Assembly (NCBI GenBank): GCA_021234155.1
Contig: JAJEKV010000028.1
Location: forward strand, 17,598,825-17,662,824
Reading direction: 5' to 3'
DNA from: Isoetes taiwanensis
Taxonomy: Eukaryota; Streptophyta; Lycopodiopsida; Isoetales; Isoetaceae
Length of the DNA stretch: 64,000 nucleotides
Below the pieces are notes generated by a model. The model was given only the letters and a program-made list of their open reading frames with translations. It was not told where the DNA came from and searched no databases. The position numbers were made by a program, and so were the translations under genes. The stretch's first letter is position 1; each line of letters opens with the position of its first letter. Of this stretch, positions 33,197 to 44,487 are shown one piece after another.

Positions 33197-33893
33197 GAAG
33201 GGAAATTTATCAAAATAACCTTAATTGCTCACTTAATTCCCAAAAAGCCCTTTGTATTTTTTAAATTCCCAAAATGGCCTTAATTCTTAAGTATTTTCCC
33301 AAATAGCTTATTTTTGATAAATTACCAAAAATCATGTTTTCACAATAGATGATCATTCTTTACACAGGAAAGTGTTTCTTACAGATCACAACAATCTGGA
33401 AAATAAATTTTGGAACATCACATTAAGACAAAATATGCAATGGAAATATCAAATAGGATTTCTGCTGCTGCGTTCATTATGGGCACTATCAACACAACAT
33501 GTGCACTTGTATACACGCTTTTCTCTATCCCTGTCTTTTGTCCTATCTTATTTCCTTTCAGGCCTACCAGGTGGATGACATATTGTAGAAGGTAGCATTT
33601 CATTATTTTCAAGAAGTTCAATATTTGGTGGATAAATAGCTCCAACATATGAATAGCAAAATGAGCTCAACAAGTAACCTGAATTGGTTTCAAATTCTTG
33701 TGATTTGTAAAAAACACTTTCCTGTGTAAAGAATGACCATCTATTGTGAAAACGTATTTTTTAGTGATTTTTATAATACAAAGAGCTATTTGGGAAAATA
33801 GTTAAGAATTATTGGCATTTTGGGAATTTAAAAAATACAAAGGGCTTTTTGGGAATTAAATGAACAATTAAGGTTATTTTCTTAATGGAATCA
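33197..33893 (-). mobile_element. Mutator-like element (MULE), internally deleted, about 190-bp inverted repeats
   Basis: The left end (33197-33390, GGGAAATTTATC, AAAATAACCTTAATTG ... ACACAGGAAAGTG) and right end (33700-33893) are inverted copies over about 190 bp. It is absent from the sister segment at 14440, so it is a clean insertion. Long terminal inverted repeats and the MuDR remnant inside identify a MULE. I could not read a clear 9-bp target duplication; the right tip is slightly shorter than the left. Confidence 0.85.
33540..33690 (-). pseudogene. MuDR transposase C-terminal remnant inside the MULE
   Basis: On the minus strand the frame reads YVGAIYPPNIELL, then LPSTICHPPGRPERK, a stop, and RVYKCTCC...SAHNERSSRN. 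This is the PPGRP linker and degraded zinc knuckle (normally CxxCgxxGHNkrtC) that end MuDR-type transposases. The catalytic DDE domain and SWIM finger are missing. Confidence 0.8.
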
Positions 33894-34220
33894 TTTGGAG
33901 GTGGTGGGTTTTTTTTTTTTTTTTTTTTGGGGGGGGTAATAAAACAAACGTGTTCTATTAGCACATGTGCAGCTGCAGCATGACAAAATGATTGCTACAG
34001 ACAAAGCCATAGCAAACTAAATGATCCATAGCTACTCTAAACGAATTGATGGATTGCTACCTGTTTTTGGGTTTTCCTTCTATGCCACCGCTTATCAAAG
34101 TGTCCTTCAAGTGAAAGTTTAGACTTTAAGGAAAGTCAAATCTGTATTTGAGCAAAGAGGTGATCAAATCTGCATTTGCTAGGCTGGTGATCAAATCTGG
34201 AATGGAGGAAATCTAGGGCA
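33894..34220. repeat. Duplicated distal promoter region of RING gene 1
   Basis: This stretch continues the 14460-14790 sister sequence, including a T run then eight G at about 33910-33936 and the GTGCAGCTGCAGCATGACAA block that recurs before other RING copies. Confidence 0.8.
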
Positions 34221-34252
34221 CACGTGGCATGAAAACAAAGAGCAATATATAA
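34221..34252 (+). promoter_or_regulatory. G-box and TATA box of RING gene 1
   Basis: CACGTGGC (34221-34228) and TATATAA (34246-34252) are conserved in order and spacing before RING copies 1-4. CACGTGGC is a G-box/ABRE core bound by bZIP factors, so ABA or stress control is plausible but untested. Confidence 0.7.
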
Positions 34253-34327
34253 GGTCACATTGCTTAAGCCAAAGCTTATCAAAGGGGAATACAAGAGCAC
34301 GCGAAGTTAGAAGGAAGTTTGTAAGAA

Positions 34328-34723
34328 ATGAACCAGTCGATGCTGCTGCTAATTCTATGGATTGTTATTTTGGCAGTAATAATTTTCGGCTGTTTTATGG
34401 CAACAAAGGTGCTCCACATGATGCAGGCGCTACAAGTAAGCCCAGAAGAGGCAGAGCCAAGGCCAAAGGAAGGGCTGAGCAAGGAAGAACTGAAGAATTT
34501 CCCACTATTTAACTACAAGAAACTGTTGGAGGTGAAGCAGCAGGCAAAAGGGGAGATATCGGGGTGCGCAATCTGCGTTGCGGAATTCAACGAGAGGGAC
34601 GAGGGGCTGAGGATGATGCAAAATTGCCTGCACTATTTCCATGCAGAATGCGTGGATCCGTGGCTCCGTTCTCATGGCTTATGTCGCCTTTGCCGTGCCC
34701 ATGCATTTCATGCACTCCCTTAG
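34328..34723 (+). CDS. ATL-type RING-H2 E3 ligase, copy 1
   Basis: This is an intronless 131-residue protein. Residues 5-22 form a hydrophobic membrane anchor ([15 protein letters not shown]). [15 protein letters not shown] (about 49-63) corresponds to the GLD-type motif of ATL proteins. The RING-H2 ligands are C80, C83, C100, H102, H105, C108, C119, C122, with conserved DPWL before the last pair. Such proteins transfer ubiquitin from an E2 while anchored in a membrane. In the last pair the usual Pro is replaced (CRLC instead of CPLC), and the residue after H102 is Tyr where copies 2 and 3 have Cys; the Pro change could weaken E2 contact. AATAAA lies at 34901-34906. All ligands are intact, so it is probably coding. 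Confidence 0.88.
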   Translation: MNQSMLLLILWIVILAVIIFGCFMATKVLHMMQALQVSPEEAEPRPKEGLSKEELKNFPLFNYKKLLEVKQQAKGEISGCAICVAEFNERDEGLRMMQNCLHYFHAECVDPWLRSHGLCRLCRAHAFHALP

Positions 34724-34906
34724 CTTTGGATTATCAGATCTGCGGAAGTTCTTCGCGTCCTGCAGCCCCGGATTTCCTGTTTCTTCAAGCCTGGAAAAGC
34801 TCCATTCCTTCAACTTGGCACGTTCCTGTATTTTATCTCTATCTTCTCAACTCGGATGACATTATTTTATTATTATTTTATTATATTATCTATCTTTTAA
34901 AATAAA

Positions 34907-35009
34907 ATATATGTATATATGCCTACTATTTTAGCATTCATCCTTGATCTTTAGAGGTACATGGATTTTTTCGTCTATCTATCTACCTTTATAGCATATG
35001 TTTTTGTAT
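34907..35009 (+). repeat. Conserved 3' flank of RING copy 1
   Basis: The TATATATGCCTACTATTTTA stretch and following text match the 3' flanks of copies 3 and 4. The shared flank breaks off here at a Gypsy remnant. Confidence 0.7.
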
Positions 35010-35648
35010 CTACCTTTAAAAAGTCTACTTCCGTCCCACGGAAGTAGATGACTTCGAGAGATAAGAGGCCATTCAGGAGGAATAGTCAATGCCTACGGGA
35101 AGGACGCCACCTTCACGCCCAGGGCAATTAAAGATGTAGGCATGAGTGTCATCCTAGGCATTATAGGGCGCTGTCTCCACGGCCACGATGGAAGAAGCAT
35201 CCTCTTCCTACGCCGGGAGATTAGTCATGCATCCATTTAGTTAGTTAAATGGGTGGTTACCTTATAACCATAATTTTATTAATAATTAAAATGGTACCAA
35301 CGTAGTGTCGACCTGCCGGCCAATAGAGCGCTCGGGGGGGGCAAGGAGGTCGAGCTACGAAGACTCGCAACACAAGTTTTGTTGGAATGTGTTGCAAGGA
35401 ATGATTAACTAAATGTTGTGTTAAGTGAGGCTAATAAGTACCTTGTTTTAATGAAGTTACGAATTGATAAGTATTGGATAATGTAATATCGTAATAGTGT
35501 CTTAAAAATATTACCTTAGGGTAATTCTAATAATTGTGTAAGTATAATAGTAATAAATTGTATGCATCAAGTTGGTTGCAGGACAAGAAGATCCCAAGGT
35601 GGGGAGACCCACGATGCTGCGGACAACATCATTTCAAGGTGGGGAGAA
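35010..35648 (+). mobile_element. Gypsy internal 3' remnant up to the polypurine tract
   Basis: It ends in AAGGTGGGGAGAA directly before the LTR, a good plus-strand polypurine tract, with a similar GGTGGGGAGACCC shortly before. No integrase domain is recognisable. A perfect hairpin TCTACTTCCGT/ACGGAAGTAGA lies at 35024-35048, near the left boundary. Confidence 0.6.
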
Positions 35649-37281
35649 TGTGACGTTCCAGCACAGTATACGGTCCCAGGACGTATACTGTACTGCCTCG
35701 TCATGCGTACACGCCATCCCGATTGACGTGTACGCCGACGTGTAGCCAAGCAAGTAGCATCCTAGGGGGCAACTTGCAAGGTGTGTACATTTATTTATGT
35801 GCACATTTATTCATGTGCACATTTATCCATGTGTACACATTTACCCATGTGTACACTTTATGCCACCTAGTTAATAAAGGCAAGTGGGCCACACCATTTA
35901 TCCCACATGCTCAAAGGGATAATGGGAAACCCTAGCCCTAACCCTTAGTCTATATAAGTATAGGAAACCCTAGCCCTAACCCTTAGTCTATATAAGTATA
36001 GGAAACCCTAGCCCTAACCCTTAGTCCACAGCCTTCTAGGGCTCTGTTTTGCTTGCTCCAAGAGCCAATCTCGCCTCCCAAAGTCTGTCTGAGCAGTCTA
36101 GCTCATCAGCTTCCCTTTCTAGTTTCATCTTCTAGCAGTTCTGTAGCATGGTCGAGTTCAGAGCAGGAGGAGCAAGCCAGGGATCAGGTATTTTGTCAAT
36201 TCAATAGTCTAATCCGCCTCCCAGACATCGAATAAGTAGGTTTAGCCTATTGAATTGCCCATAGCAGCCATCTAGATCTCTAGATACCCAGCCATAACTA
36301 AAGAACCTAACTCTGTGATTTGGATTAAACCTTGTTCTTTAGTTCTTCTGTGATATGTATGTGATGATGATCTCTGTGGACTCATTGTATTGGGAAGGGG
36401 GGTAGAGACCTTAAAGCCTAGTAGTTGATGCTCCTAGCTAGCCCTCTTTAGTGCACTGTAAATTCGGCATGTGTACAAGAACCACACCTGGTTGTGGGTG
36501 AAGGGGCCAGACTGGGTTATAAGGAGGTTCATGTCCTGACTCATGATCACGTTCCTCTGGTAGTAAAGCCTATCGAGGACTATTGTGCACTAGACCTAAT
36601 GCGCTGCCACTGCGTGAGGGCTTTGCATGGGTTCGACACTCTTGGGGTGGTGTACACCTTCCATGGAGTTCAAGTCGAGTACGGGCAGTGGCTCTCTAGT
36701 CACCTTGAGTCAGCATGCAGATCTCTGGTGGGAGTGATCCCTACCTGCCCCATCGGAACTGGGGAGGTGCAACCCAGGAATAGCCCCTCTGGCTATGCAT
36801 CCGGCGGGCTACACTCAGGTCCCAACACTTTTCAACCTACTCTGCAAAGTGTGCACAGGAGGGGCGGATGGAGTGGACTACCCTAAGCCATGTTCTTATG
36901 CCAGCCAAATCCATTGCCATGAATTCTGTCTGCTTGATCTATGGAGACCCAAGCCTGTCAGTCCATCCCTTGAGTCTGAGCCTTGGGTAGGATCTCCATA
37001 TGTGATGTACTGATCTCTGTCTATGCAGATATGTGATGAGCCATCCTTTGTGATGGTCATGTGATGTTGATGTATATACTATTGACATGTATATTTACGC
37101 TTCCGCAGCTAGGTAGGCCCTGAAGGGAGACAGGGTAAAATGACCCCTTCATTCTTCCCACTGAAACTCATCAAGGTTGCAGTGACACGTGGAGGGCCCT
37201 ATATTAGCATGGAGTTGGTATGGGGGATGAACTCCTGTTTGTATACCGCGAGTGCACCGTATACGAGTAGGGGACGTCACA
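35649..37281 (+). mobile_element. Complete Gypsy LTR, about 1.63 kb
   Basis: It starts TGTGACGTTCC and ends GGACGTCACA, the 5'-TG...CA-3' form with an 8-bp inverted end. A polypurine tract precedes it, so it is the 3' LTR of an element whose body is mostly gone. Its 3' half matches, in reverse orientation, 57338-57877 and 62836-64000, and in plus orientation the relic 9860-10260. Downstream sequence (TAGACCCTGC...) is LINE sequence, giving the insertion site. Confidence 0.85.
35927..36040 (+). repeat. 38-bp tandem repeat combining telo-box and TATA box in the LTR promoter
   Basis: AAACCCTAGCCCTAACCC followed by TTAGTCTATATAAGTATAGG occurs at 35927 and 35965, with a third start at 36003 that loses the TATA part. 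AAACCCTA is the plant telo-box. Just before it (about 35790-35860) a TTTATCCATGTG(C/T)ACA-type unit is repeated four times. Confidence 0.9.
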
Positions 37282-37480
37282 TAGACCCTGCTCTACGCCC
37301 ACACGCGGTTTGACAGTACGACATTTACCTTAAGGTTAAGAAAACAAGGTACATCACAGTGCATCAAAAAGGGAAATATTCTACCTCATAGACCGTCATT
37401 CCAGGACTGTTTGGAGAAGGGTGCTTAGAAAGCCAGTACAGACAGCCTACATGCAACACGCAAGAAGGCTCGGCACTTGA
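37282..37480 (+). pseudogene. LINE ORF2 fragment between endonuclease and RT
   Basis: The sequence matches 54487-54680, where broken frames read YLKVKKTRYIAVHQRK and a HPRIVWRRVLRK-like block, as in the linker that follows the endonuclease in plant LINEs. The Gypsy LTR is inserted into it. Confidence 0.6.
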
Positions 37481-37828
37481 AATCACAGAGGCAACGCCAG
37501 ACCTGGGTGGTATATATAGTATAGGTTTGTGCCATGTTAGTGTTGCCCTGTATGCGTCTTTGGGGGGGCGATGTAAAGCGAAAGTGTCCCATTAGCAGAT
37601 GTGCAACATGACAAAATGATTGCCACAGAGAGCGCCATCTCTAAACGAATTGATGGAAATAAATATTACCTATTTTTGGGTTTTGTTTCCACCACTTATG
37701 AAAATGTTCTTCAAGTGAAAGTGAAAGGTTAGACTTAAAGGAAAGTCAAATCTGTATTTGAGCAAAGAGAGTTGCTTCCTAGGTTGTTGGCCAAATCTGC
37801 AGTGGAGGACAGTGCGATAATCTAGGGC

Positions 37829-37857
37829 ACACGTGGCGAACACAAAGCAATATATAA
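37829..37857 (+). promoter_or_regulatory. G-box and TATA box of RING gene 2
   Basis: CACGTGGC (37829-37836) and TATATAA (37851-37857) stand in the same arrangement as the other copies; the start codon follows 53 bp after the TATA. Confidence 0.7.
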
Positions 37858-37910
37858 GGTCACATTTACTAAGGAATACATGAGCACGCTAGAAGGAAGT
37901 TTGTAGAAAA

Positions 37911-38297
37911 ATGAACCAGTCGATGCTTCTGCTAATCCTATGGTTCATTATTTTTGTTGTCATAATTTTTGGCTGTTTTATGGCAACAAAGGCGCTCCAC
38001 ATGATGCAAGCGATGCAAATAAGCCCAGAAGAGGCAGAGCCCAAGCCAAAGGAAGGCCTGAACAAGGAAGATCTGGAGAATTTCCCACTATTTAACTACC
38101 AGAAACTGTTAGAGGTGAAGCAGCAGGCAAATGGGGAGATATCAGGGTGCGCAATATGCCTTGCGGAATTCAACGAGAAGGACGAGGGGCTGAGGATGAT
38201 GCACAATTGCCTGCACTGTTTCCATGCAGAATGCGTGGATCCGTGGCTTCGTTCTCATGGTTTATGTCCCCTTTGCCGTTTCCATGCACTTCCTTAG
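37911..38297 (+). CDS. ATL-type RING-H2 E3 ligase, copy 2
   Basis: This 128-residue protein is collinear with copies 1 and 3. It has an N-terminal anchor ([18 protein letters not shown]), a [15 protein letters not shown] motif, and a complete RING-H2 set C80, C83, C100, H102, H105, C108, C119, C122 with CPLC at the end. It carries class-specific changes ([23 protein letters not shown]) shared with the damaged copy at 54913, so those two form a subgroup. The 5' leader is shorter than in copies 1 and 3. It is probably a functional membrane-bound ubiquitin ligase. Confidence 0.9.
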   Translation: MNQSMLLLILWFIIFVVIIFGCFMATKALHMMQAMQISPEEAEPKPKEGLNKEDLENFPLFNYQKLLEVKQQANGEISGCAICLAEFNEKDEGLRMMHNCLHCFHAECVDPWLRSHGLCPLCRFHALP

Positions 38298-39620
38298 CTT
38301 TCGATATCATCTGCGGAGGTTCTTCACGTCCTGCAGCACAGGATTCTTGTTCTTGTCCCTTCGTGTCTTGAAAAGTCCCATCCCTTCAACTTTGGCACGT
38401 TGCTGTAAAGTTTATCTCTATCCTCTCAAATCGGATGTATGTTGATTATATTATTTTATTATTATATTTTATTTATTTTTGTATTATTTAATTATTATTT
38501 ATAAAAATAAAATATGTATATATGTCTACCATTCTAGCATACGCCCTACTCATGTCACATGTGTGCGCACCTTCTACAAAATGAGACACGCTTATCTCTT
38601 GTCACTTAGCCAGGCATGTTACAAGTGTCAGTGGGACTACATATAATAACATGTTTTAATGTGTGTCTTGAACCACGCATAAACTGAGCGGCTAAGATTC
38701 GATCACTAATTCTACGGTGGAGATTTGATGTGGTTGAGTTTAGGGCTATGGCGGCCAACAGCTTTTACAGAAAGAAAGCAATCCCCAGACCTCCACTCCG
38801 CCTCTGGCCAGTTAAATGACTCTTCCATGCACTAGCTATGGCGGCCTCCCATCTCCGATATGTTGCAAACGGTCTTTTAGGTTCAATCCACCAGGCATGC
38901 ATGTTCCGGTTCTGAGTTTTCCATCTCTTTGGCTTGGATTATGTCTGCTACATTTCATTGTGATAGGACAGATATGACTACTTCTATTAATGGGTTTACA
39001 TGCAACTCAACAAAAGAAATGCACAGATTTGTATGCACAGAAGGGTTGAAATGGATTTTTATGCTATGGAAGAAAATGTGCTAATCCATAGCAAACGACT
39101 AAAGTCTTGAGCTATAATAATCAGGTTAGAAATTAATGCATAGAGTCATGATGTGCATGTTCAAACGCTAAGCTATATGATATTTTAATGCTAAGACTTT
39201 CAATCCGATGATGTATAAGTGATGCTACAGGGTTGGCTTCCGAACTTGCTGCAATTTCAGGTAAGCCGGCACCTTATACTCCATCTGCAAAAAGGAAACT
39301 AATTTATGTGTCACAAAGTTCACAGTTCGCTACTGCTAAGCAGTCAGTTTTACATGGTTAAGATAAGTCAGTTGCTTCTGACTTCTAACTTACTTCGTTT
39401 GAAGAGAATGATGCTGATTGTTTGAAGCTTCTTTAGGATATACCAGCATTTTAGGTTATCTAGATCTCACAAAATGTTCATAAGTTGAAGTCAGGTCAGA
39501 CCCAATTCTGTCATTTCCTTATGAGAGCCCAATTGCAAGATGATCAGGATTTTTGAGTTGAATCATCCAAATGAATTACACTGGCAAGAGGAAAGATAGA
39601 TAGATATGCCTATCAGAAGA
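38298..39620. repeat. 3' flank module of RING copy 2, shared with two other places
   Basis: About 38500-39610 is collinear with 55500-57205 (which carries an extra 640 bp at 56115-56755). Its second half is also collinear with 45540-46020. It has no open gene. It includes the AAACTAATTTATGTGTCACA block and a GATAGATAGATATGCC end where the next RING promoter region begins. Confidence 0.85.
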
Positions 39621-39892
39621 TGTGAAGCTGCAGCATGACAAAATGATTGCTACAGACAAAGCCATAGCAAACTAAATGATCCATAGCTACTCTAAACGAA
39701 TTGATGGAATGCTACCTATTTTTGGGTTTTCTTTCTATGCCACCGCTTATCAAAGTGTCCTTCAAATGAAAGGTTAGACTTTAAGGAAAGTCAAATCTGT
39801 AGCTGAGCAAAGAGGTGATCAAATCTGTATTTGCTAGGCTGGTGATCAAATCTGGAATGGAACAGGGCGATAATCTAGGGCACACGTGGCAT

Positions 39893-39914
39893 GAAAACAA
39901 AGAGCAATATATAA
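39893..39914 (+). promoter_or_regulatory. G-box and TATA box of RING gene 3
   Basis: CACGTGGC (39893-39900) and TATATAA (39908-39914) lie 76 bp or more before the ATG; the arrangement is the same as copy 1. Confidence 0.7.
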
Positions 39915-39989
39915 GGTCACATTACTCAAGCCAAAACTTATCAAAGGGGAATACAAGAGCACGCGAAGTCAGAAGGAAGTTTGTGAGAA

Positions 39990-40376
39990 ATGAACCAGTC
40001 GATGCTGCTGCTAATTCTATGGATTGTTATTTTGGCGGTAATAATTTTCGGCTGTTTTATGGCAACAAAGGCGCTGCACATGATGCAGGCGCTGCAAGTA
40101 AGCCCAGAAGAGGCAGAGGCAAGGCCAAAGGAAGGGCTGAGCGAGGAAGAGCTGAAGAATTTCCCACTATTTAACTACAAGAAACTGTTGGAGGTGAAGC
40201 AGCAGGAGATATCGGGGTGCGCAATCTGCCTTGCGGAATTCAACGAGAGGGACGAGGGGCTGAGGATGATGCAAAATTGCGCGCACTGTTTCCATGCAGA
40301 ATGCGTGGATCCGTGGCTCCGTTCTCATGGGTTATGTCCCCTTTGCCGTGCCCATGCATTTCATGCACTCCCTTAG
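39990..40376 (+). CDS. ATL-type RING-H2 E3 ligase, copy 3
   Basis: This is a 128-residue intronless protein. The anchor is at residues 5-22, [15 protein letters not shown] at 49-63, and RING-H2 ligands are C77, C80, C97, H99, H102, C105, C116, C119 with DPWL and CPLC. It lacks the three-residue AKG/ANG insert before the RING that copies 1 and 2 have. It ends RAHAFHALP like copy 1. All features of a working short ATL protein are present. Confidence 0.9.
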   Translation: MNQSMLLLILWIVILAVIIFGCFMATKALHMMQALQVSPEEAEARPKEGLSEEELKNFPLFNYKKLLEVKQQEISGCAICLAEFNERDEGLRMMQNCAHCFHAECVDPWLRSHGLCPLCRAHAFHALP

Positions 40377-41738
40377 CTTTGGATTTTCAGATCTGCGGAA
40401 GTTCTTCGCGTCCTGCAGCCTGGGATTCCTTGTCCCTTCAAGCCTGGAAACGTTTCCTTCAACTTGGCACGTTCCTGTATTTTATCTCTATCTTCTCAAC
40501 TCGGATGTCTTTTGATTATATTCTTTTATTATTATTTTATTATATTATCTATCTATAAACAATAAAATATGTATATATGTCTACTATTTTAGCATTCATC
40601 CTTGATCTTTAGAGGTACATGGATTTTTTCGTCTGTCTATCCACCTTTATAGCATATGTTTTTGTATATCCTCCGCATACACCCTACTCATGTCACACGT
40701 GTCCTCCTTCAAAAGGAGACATGCTTGTCTTTTTGTCACTTAGCTAGGCATGTTACAAATGTCACTGGGAACTCCTATGCACCATTCTCTCTAGGAATGT
40801 AAAACATGCTCAACTTTGTATTTTGAAACATGTTATTGTATTTGAAGGGAAGCTCAAAATAAATTAATTTGGCAGATTTTTGAAGAACCAAACGATGCAT
40901 GAAGGTGTTGATGAAGAGAAAACAAAGAGCTCTGTAACAAAAACTTTGCCTCTAGCTGTTATAATTTCTTGTTTCTCGAGGCTTGAGTAGGCTAGAGATT
41001 TGGATCATCCTATATAATTATGACGATGTCTTTGCTTGCCAAATATATAGTGGCTTGTGGTATCATATTTTAATTTATTGGAACTTTTGGTTGGTTTTCA
41101 TTCGATTCAAGGAGCCTCCCCTATATGATAGGAACATATTCCATATGCGCAACTTATGCTACATTCAAATAATCCCATGTTCATTGATTAAAAACATACA
41201 AACTTAGTTAAGAAAAATCTATCCATTAAAAGTGAATTGAAGTAAGTTCTTTGGGTTGCCCCTTGGATAGATTGTAATGTGGGAAGTGCAAAGTAGGCAG
41301 TAAATCATCAACTTCTCAGGAGGCAGCTCTTTTGGCTAGTCCCAAAAGAGCTTACAAAAGCTTCCCCCAGCTGGGCAATCAGAGTTGGAGTTAGCTTGTT
41401 CCTTTGTGTCAAAAAGAGTTCCATTCCTTTCAACTTTGCATGTTGATGTTTTCTACCTTCATATTCTACTTATTGATTAAATGACATATCCTTCCATTCC
41501 TTTCAACTTTGCATGTTGATGTTTTCTACCTTCATATTCTACTTATTGATTAAATGACATATCCTTCTGGCCTGGAAGAAAGCAAGAAAAACACAATGAA
41601 AAGCACATAGTTTTTCTGCCCTTTTTTTTTTTTTTTGGAGGCGGGAGAAGGGGAGGAGAGGGGGGATGGGGGTACCAGAATTGCTGGACGTATTCATTAT
41701 TGTGAGCAACATTTATTACTAATATATAACAACTCAAA
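40377..41738. other. 3' flank of RING copy 3 and intergenic DNA
   Basis: The first 450 bp match the flanks of copies 1 and 4. A 70-bp unit containing CCTTCCATTCCTTTCAACTTTG-like sequence is tandemly duplicated at about 41420-41565. A T run near 41621 precedes a G-rich stretch. No gene is seen. Confidence 0.6.
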
Positions 41739-41980
41739 TGAAATGATGGGCGTGATGATAGGGAGATGAAGCGTGCTAGTGCGTGCTGGCACTACTAGAG
41801 AACGGGATATTAATGACGTCGGTTTGCAATCGCAAAATGATGGGCAAGATGATAGGGAGGTGAAGGGTGCTAACGCACTACTAGAGAACGGGATATTAAT
41901 GACGTCGGTTTGCAATCGCAAAATGATGGGCAAGATGATAGGGAGGTGAAGGGTGCTACTGCTAGGTGCTGGGGTCGTGC
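41739..41980 (+). repeat. 86-bp tandem array carrying CACTA transposon ends
   Basis: The unit AAAATGATGGGCAAGATGAT then GGTGAAGGGTGCTA, CACTACTAGAGAACGGG and ATTAATGACGTCGG is present about three times (period 86 bp). CACTACTAGAGAA is the typical tip of CACTA (En/Spm) elements. A two-unit version lies at 47312-47500. No opposite terminus was found. Confidence 0.75.
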
Positions 41981-42774
41981 TTATTTGCATCCCAACATCA
42001 TATTTTTACCCATAATCACAATTTCATTAAATTAGAAAATTTGGTAATTTGAAGTAGTCTCGAAATTGAGTTATGTTAGTTAATGAATTTTCCAAGTATT
42101 ATGGGTTAGCTTTGTGAGGTTGAATCCCAGCCGTGGATCTGGAAATTTGGTAATTTGAAGTAGTCTCGAAATTGAGTTTTAAACATTTTTTGAAGCATAT
42201 TTCATTATATTGTGGCGTCATTTAAGTCCAAATGACTAAGAAAAAAGCATAAAATTAACATGACATTTTGAAATAATGAGGTGTACAAAATATTAAGCAA
42301 AGAGTGGCACCATTATTATCCAAATATATATGTGAATACTCCCACAAGAATTTTATACTTGAAACTAGCATACAGAAACCAGATCAATGCAGTCAACAAT
42401 ACATGAATATTAGGAAATCAAATCTAGTGCTAGCAATGCAGAGTCATATATATCAAAATTTGTAGGTTTTATAGTCCCAAAATTAATATCCATTGGTGTA
42501 GGTTGTTTTTCTTTCTCAATCCATCAACTGGCTTCGAAACTAGGACTAGATTGAGCAAGGCATTGAAACTGCTTATAATCCCTTCAAACGTTGCTCTTAT
42601 GTGGTATCATGCTGGAAGATGATGCTGAATTTCTTATTCACAGGAGTAGCTCTGCCAAGCAACACCCCAAGAGAAAAGGTCGAAGACTCCTGTCCTAGGA
42701 GGTACAAGTTTATATATGAGGTATGATTTTGTTGTTGGACCAATGTAGCTCCACATCAAATGTTCCCCCTCCAT
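41981..42774. repeat. Duplicated intergenic block (partner 47500-47650 and 48310-49380)
   Basis: This is collinear with 47490-47650 and, after interruptions, with 48310-48420 and 48903-49378. No gene is recognised. Confidence 0.75.
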
Positions 42775-42845
42775 TCAGTCTTCAACGACTGCATAGGAAA
42801 AAATGCAATTTCATTATATTGGAAAAAATTTCGGTGAATCGGATT
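42775..42845 (+). pseudogene. LINE endonuclease N-terminal fragment
   Basis: It matches 49865-49930, where a longer stretch has LINE endonuclease character (DFIFLMET, the catalytic Glu, then PNFPGYQRGY). It stops where the 42850-44480 insertion begins. Confidence 0.5.
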
Positions 42846-42849
42846 TTTT

Positions 42850-44480
42850 TTTTTATTATAGACCTTCTGTAGGTGTTAGGTACATAAGTATGACACCCAT
42901 GTATCATACATATGCATGTAAGACACATGAATAGATTTGTAGACCTTCTGTGGGTGTTGATACACGTGAGTAGTATACATACATCATACATATGTTTGTA
43001 ACATACATGAAAATTTAGAAAACCTTTCCATTTGAATCCTCGATATGCATTTGGTATAGCAGACCTCCACGGTTGATGCTGATATTGATGCTTCTTAGTT
43101 TTAGAACAAAAGATCATAATGTTAATCTACTATCAAAGTATGCATGCCAAGCCATGCAAATGGCGCCATATGCATCCTCAGCACGTGTTATTTATATCAT
43201 GTACATGGCGCCTTGAAAATGCAAATGGTGCCATTTGCATCTATCAAAGTATGCATCCCAAGCTATCGTGGTGCCATTTGCACCTCAACATGCATTATTG
43301 AGAGCATGTATATGGCGCCCTGAGATGCAAATGGCACCATGGCGCTAGTTGGATCCACAACATGCATTTGGTGTAGTAGACCTGCATGGATGATGCTGAT
43401 ATTGATGCTTGTTAGTTTTAGAAAAAAACACCGCGATGCTAGTATGCCATGCAAATGGTGCCATGGCGCCATTTGCATCCTCGGCATGCACTATTGATAG
43501 AAAACCAGCATGATTCTCTTCTGCAAATGTTAGTAGCATGTTGGTCTACATGGAGAATATGTATATTGGGATTGCAAATGGCGCCATGGCATATTTTGTA
43601 AGAAGGTAGCATGAATCATCATTGTGTAAATGTTTCATGTAGCTTTTGTTTTTAGGAAATCTACAACAAATGGCGCCTGCCATTGGCAACCTCAGTATGG
43701 CATGCTTATGTATATCTAATTATTTATCTTATTTTGTTCTTTTGCATGATGTCTAACTGTTTATTTTAGGTGCAGGTCACATTTCAGTCTGAGCGGGCTC
43801 TTAAAAAGAAGAGGTCCTTCTTTTATTTAGATGACGAGGAACATTCGATTGAAAACAAACCTAAATAACTAAGAAGCCTAACTAGTAACTATTCAGATAT
43901 GACTTGCAAGATATGCCCAGAGATTTGGTGTGAAGTCAGCTTGGTCCAGCTTGGTACCACTATAGATTCCAGTTACAACATTTGATAACATTGCAGTACC
44001 ACTACAGTGTTGTTACGGCAGCTTACAACTTTGATGATGAGGCATTTAGTGAGGCAGTATTTGATCTTCTTATGAATGTTGCCAAAGGAAAACATGTTCC
44101 TGCTAGTAGCACTAATTCAACTCAGCGACGAATTTCGTAAATTAGTTTTTTAACAAGTCAACATTCATGCACTGCTTCGCATACATGTGTAAGCGTATAA
44201 ATTTCTCAATTTGAGAAATTAATGATGTCGTTCTTTGAGTACGAATATGTAAATCTTGCCCATTTAAGTTGCAATGTTGTTTTTAGCTGTTTTTTTGTTT
44301 GCCTCTGATATTAATGGCGATAACTTTGGACAAACATTATCGTATAAAACGCCCTAAAATATGTTTTAAAAACAATTTCGTCCCTAATTGGAATCATGAA
44401 ATTTCTCAATTTAATAAAATTGTGCTTGAAAGTAGGGACACAAAGGGGTCGCCTGGTACTACCGGACAGCCCTGGCACAG
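42850..44480 (+). mobile_element. Unknown palindrome-rich insertion, copy 1
   Basis: About 1.6 kb interrupts a LINE endonuclease frame and recurs at 52080-53745. Its left half (43140-43690) has at least nine ATGG(C/T)GCC palindromic motifs, often within AAATGGCGCCATTT, mixed with CATGCA (RY-type) elements. Its right half has two short open stretches. One follows an acceptor-like GTGCAG at about 43775 and reads VTFQSERALKKKRSFFYL and more before a stop. Another ends near 44140 with FDDEAFSEAVFDLLMNVAKG. I do not recognise the family; a non-autonomous DNA transposon carrying exon pieces is one reading. Confidence 0.45.
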
Positions 44481-44487
44481 TTAATCT

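Noticed and set aside
34564-34905. 113-residue second frame over RING genes 1 and 3
   Set aside because: It overlaps the RING coding region in another frame and is conserved only because the DNA is duplicated.
44299-44484. 61-residue frame before the LINE endonuclease piece
   Set aside because: It belongs to the unknown insertion, has no recognisable content and differs in frame context from the second copy.
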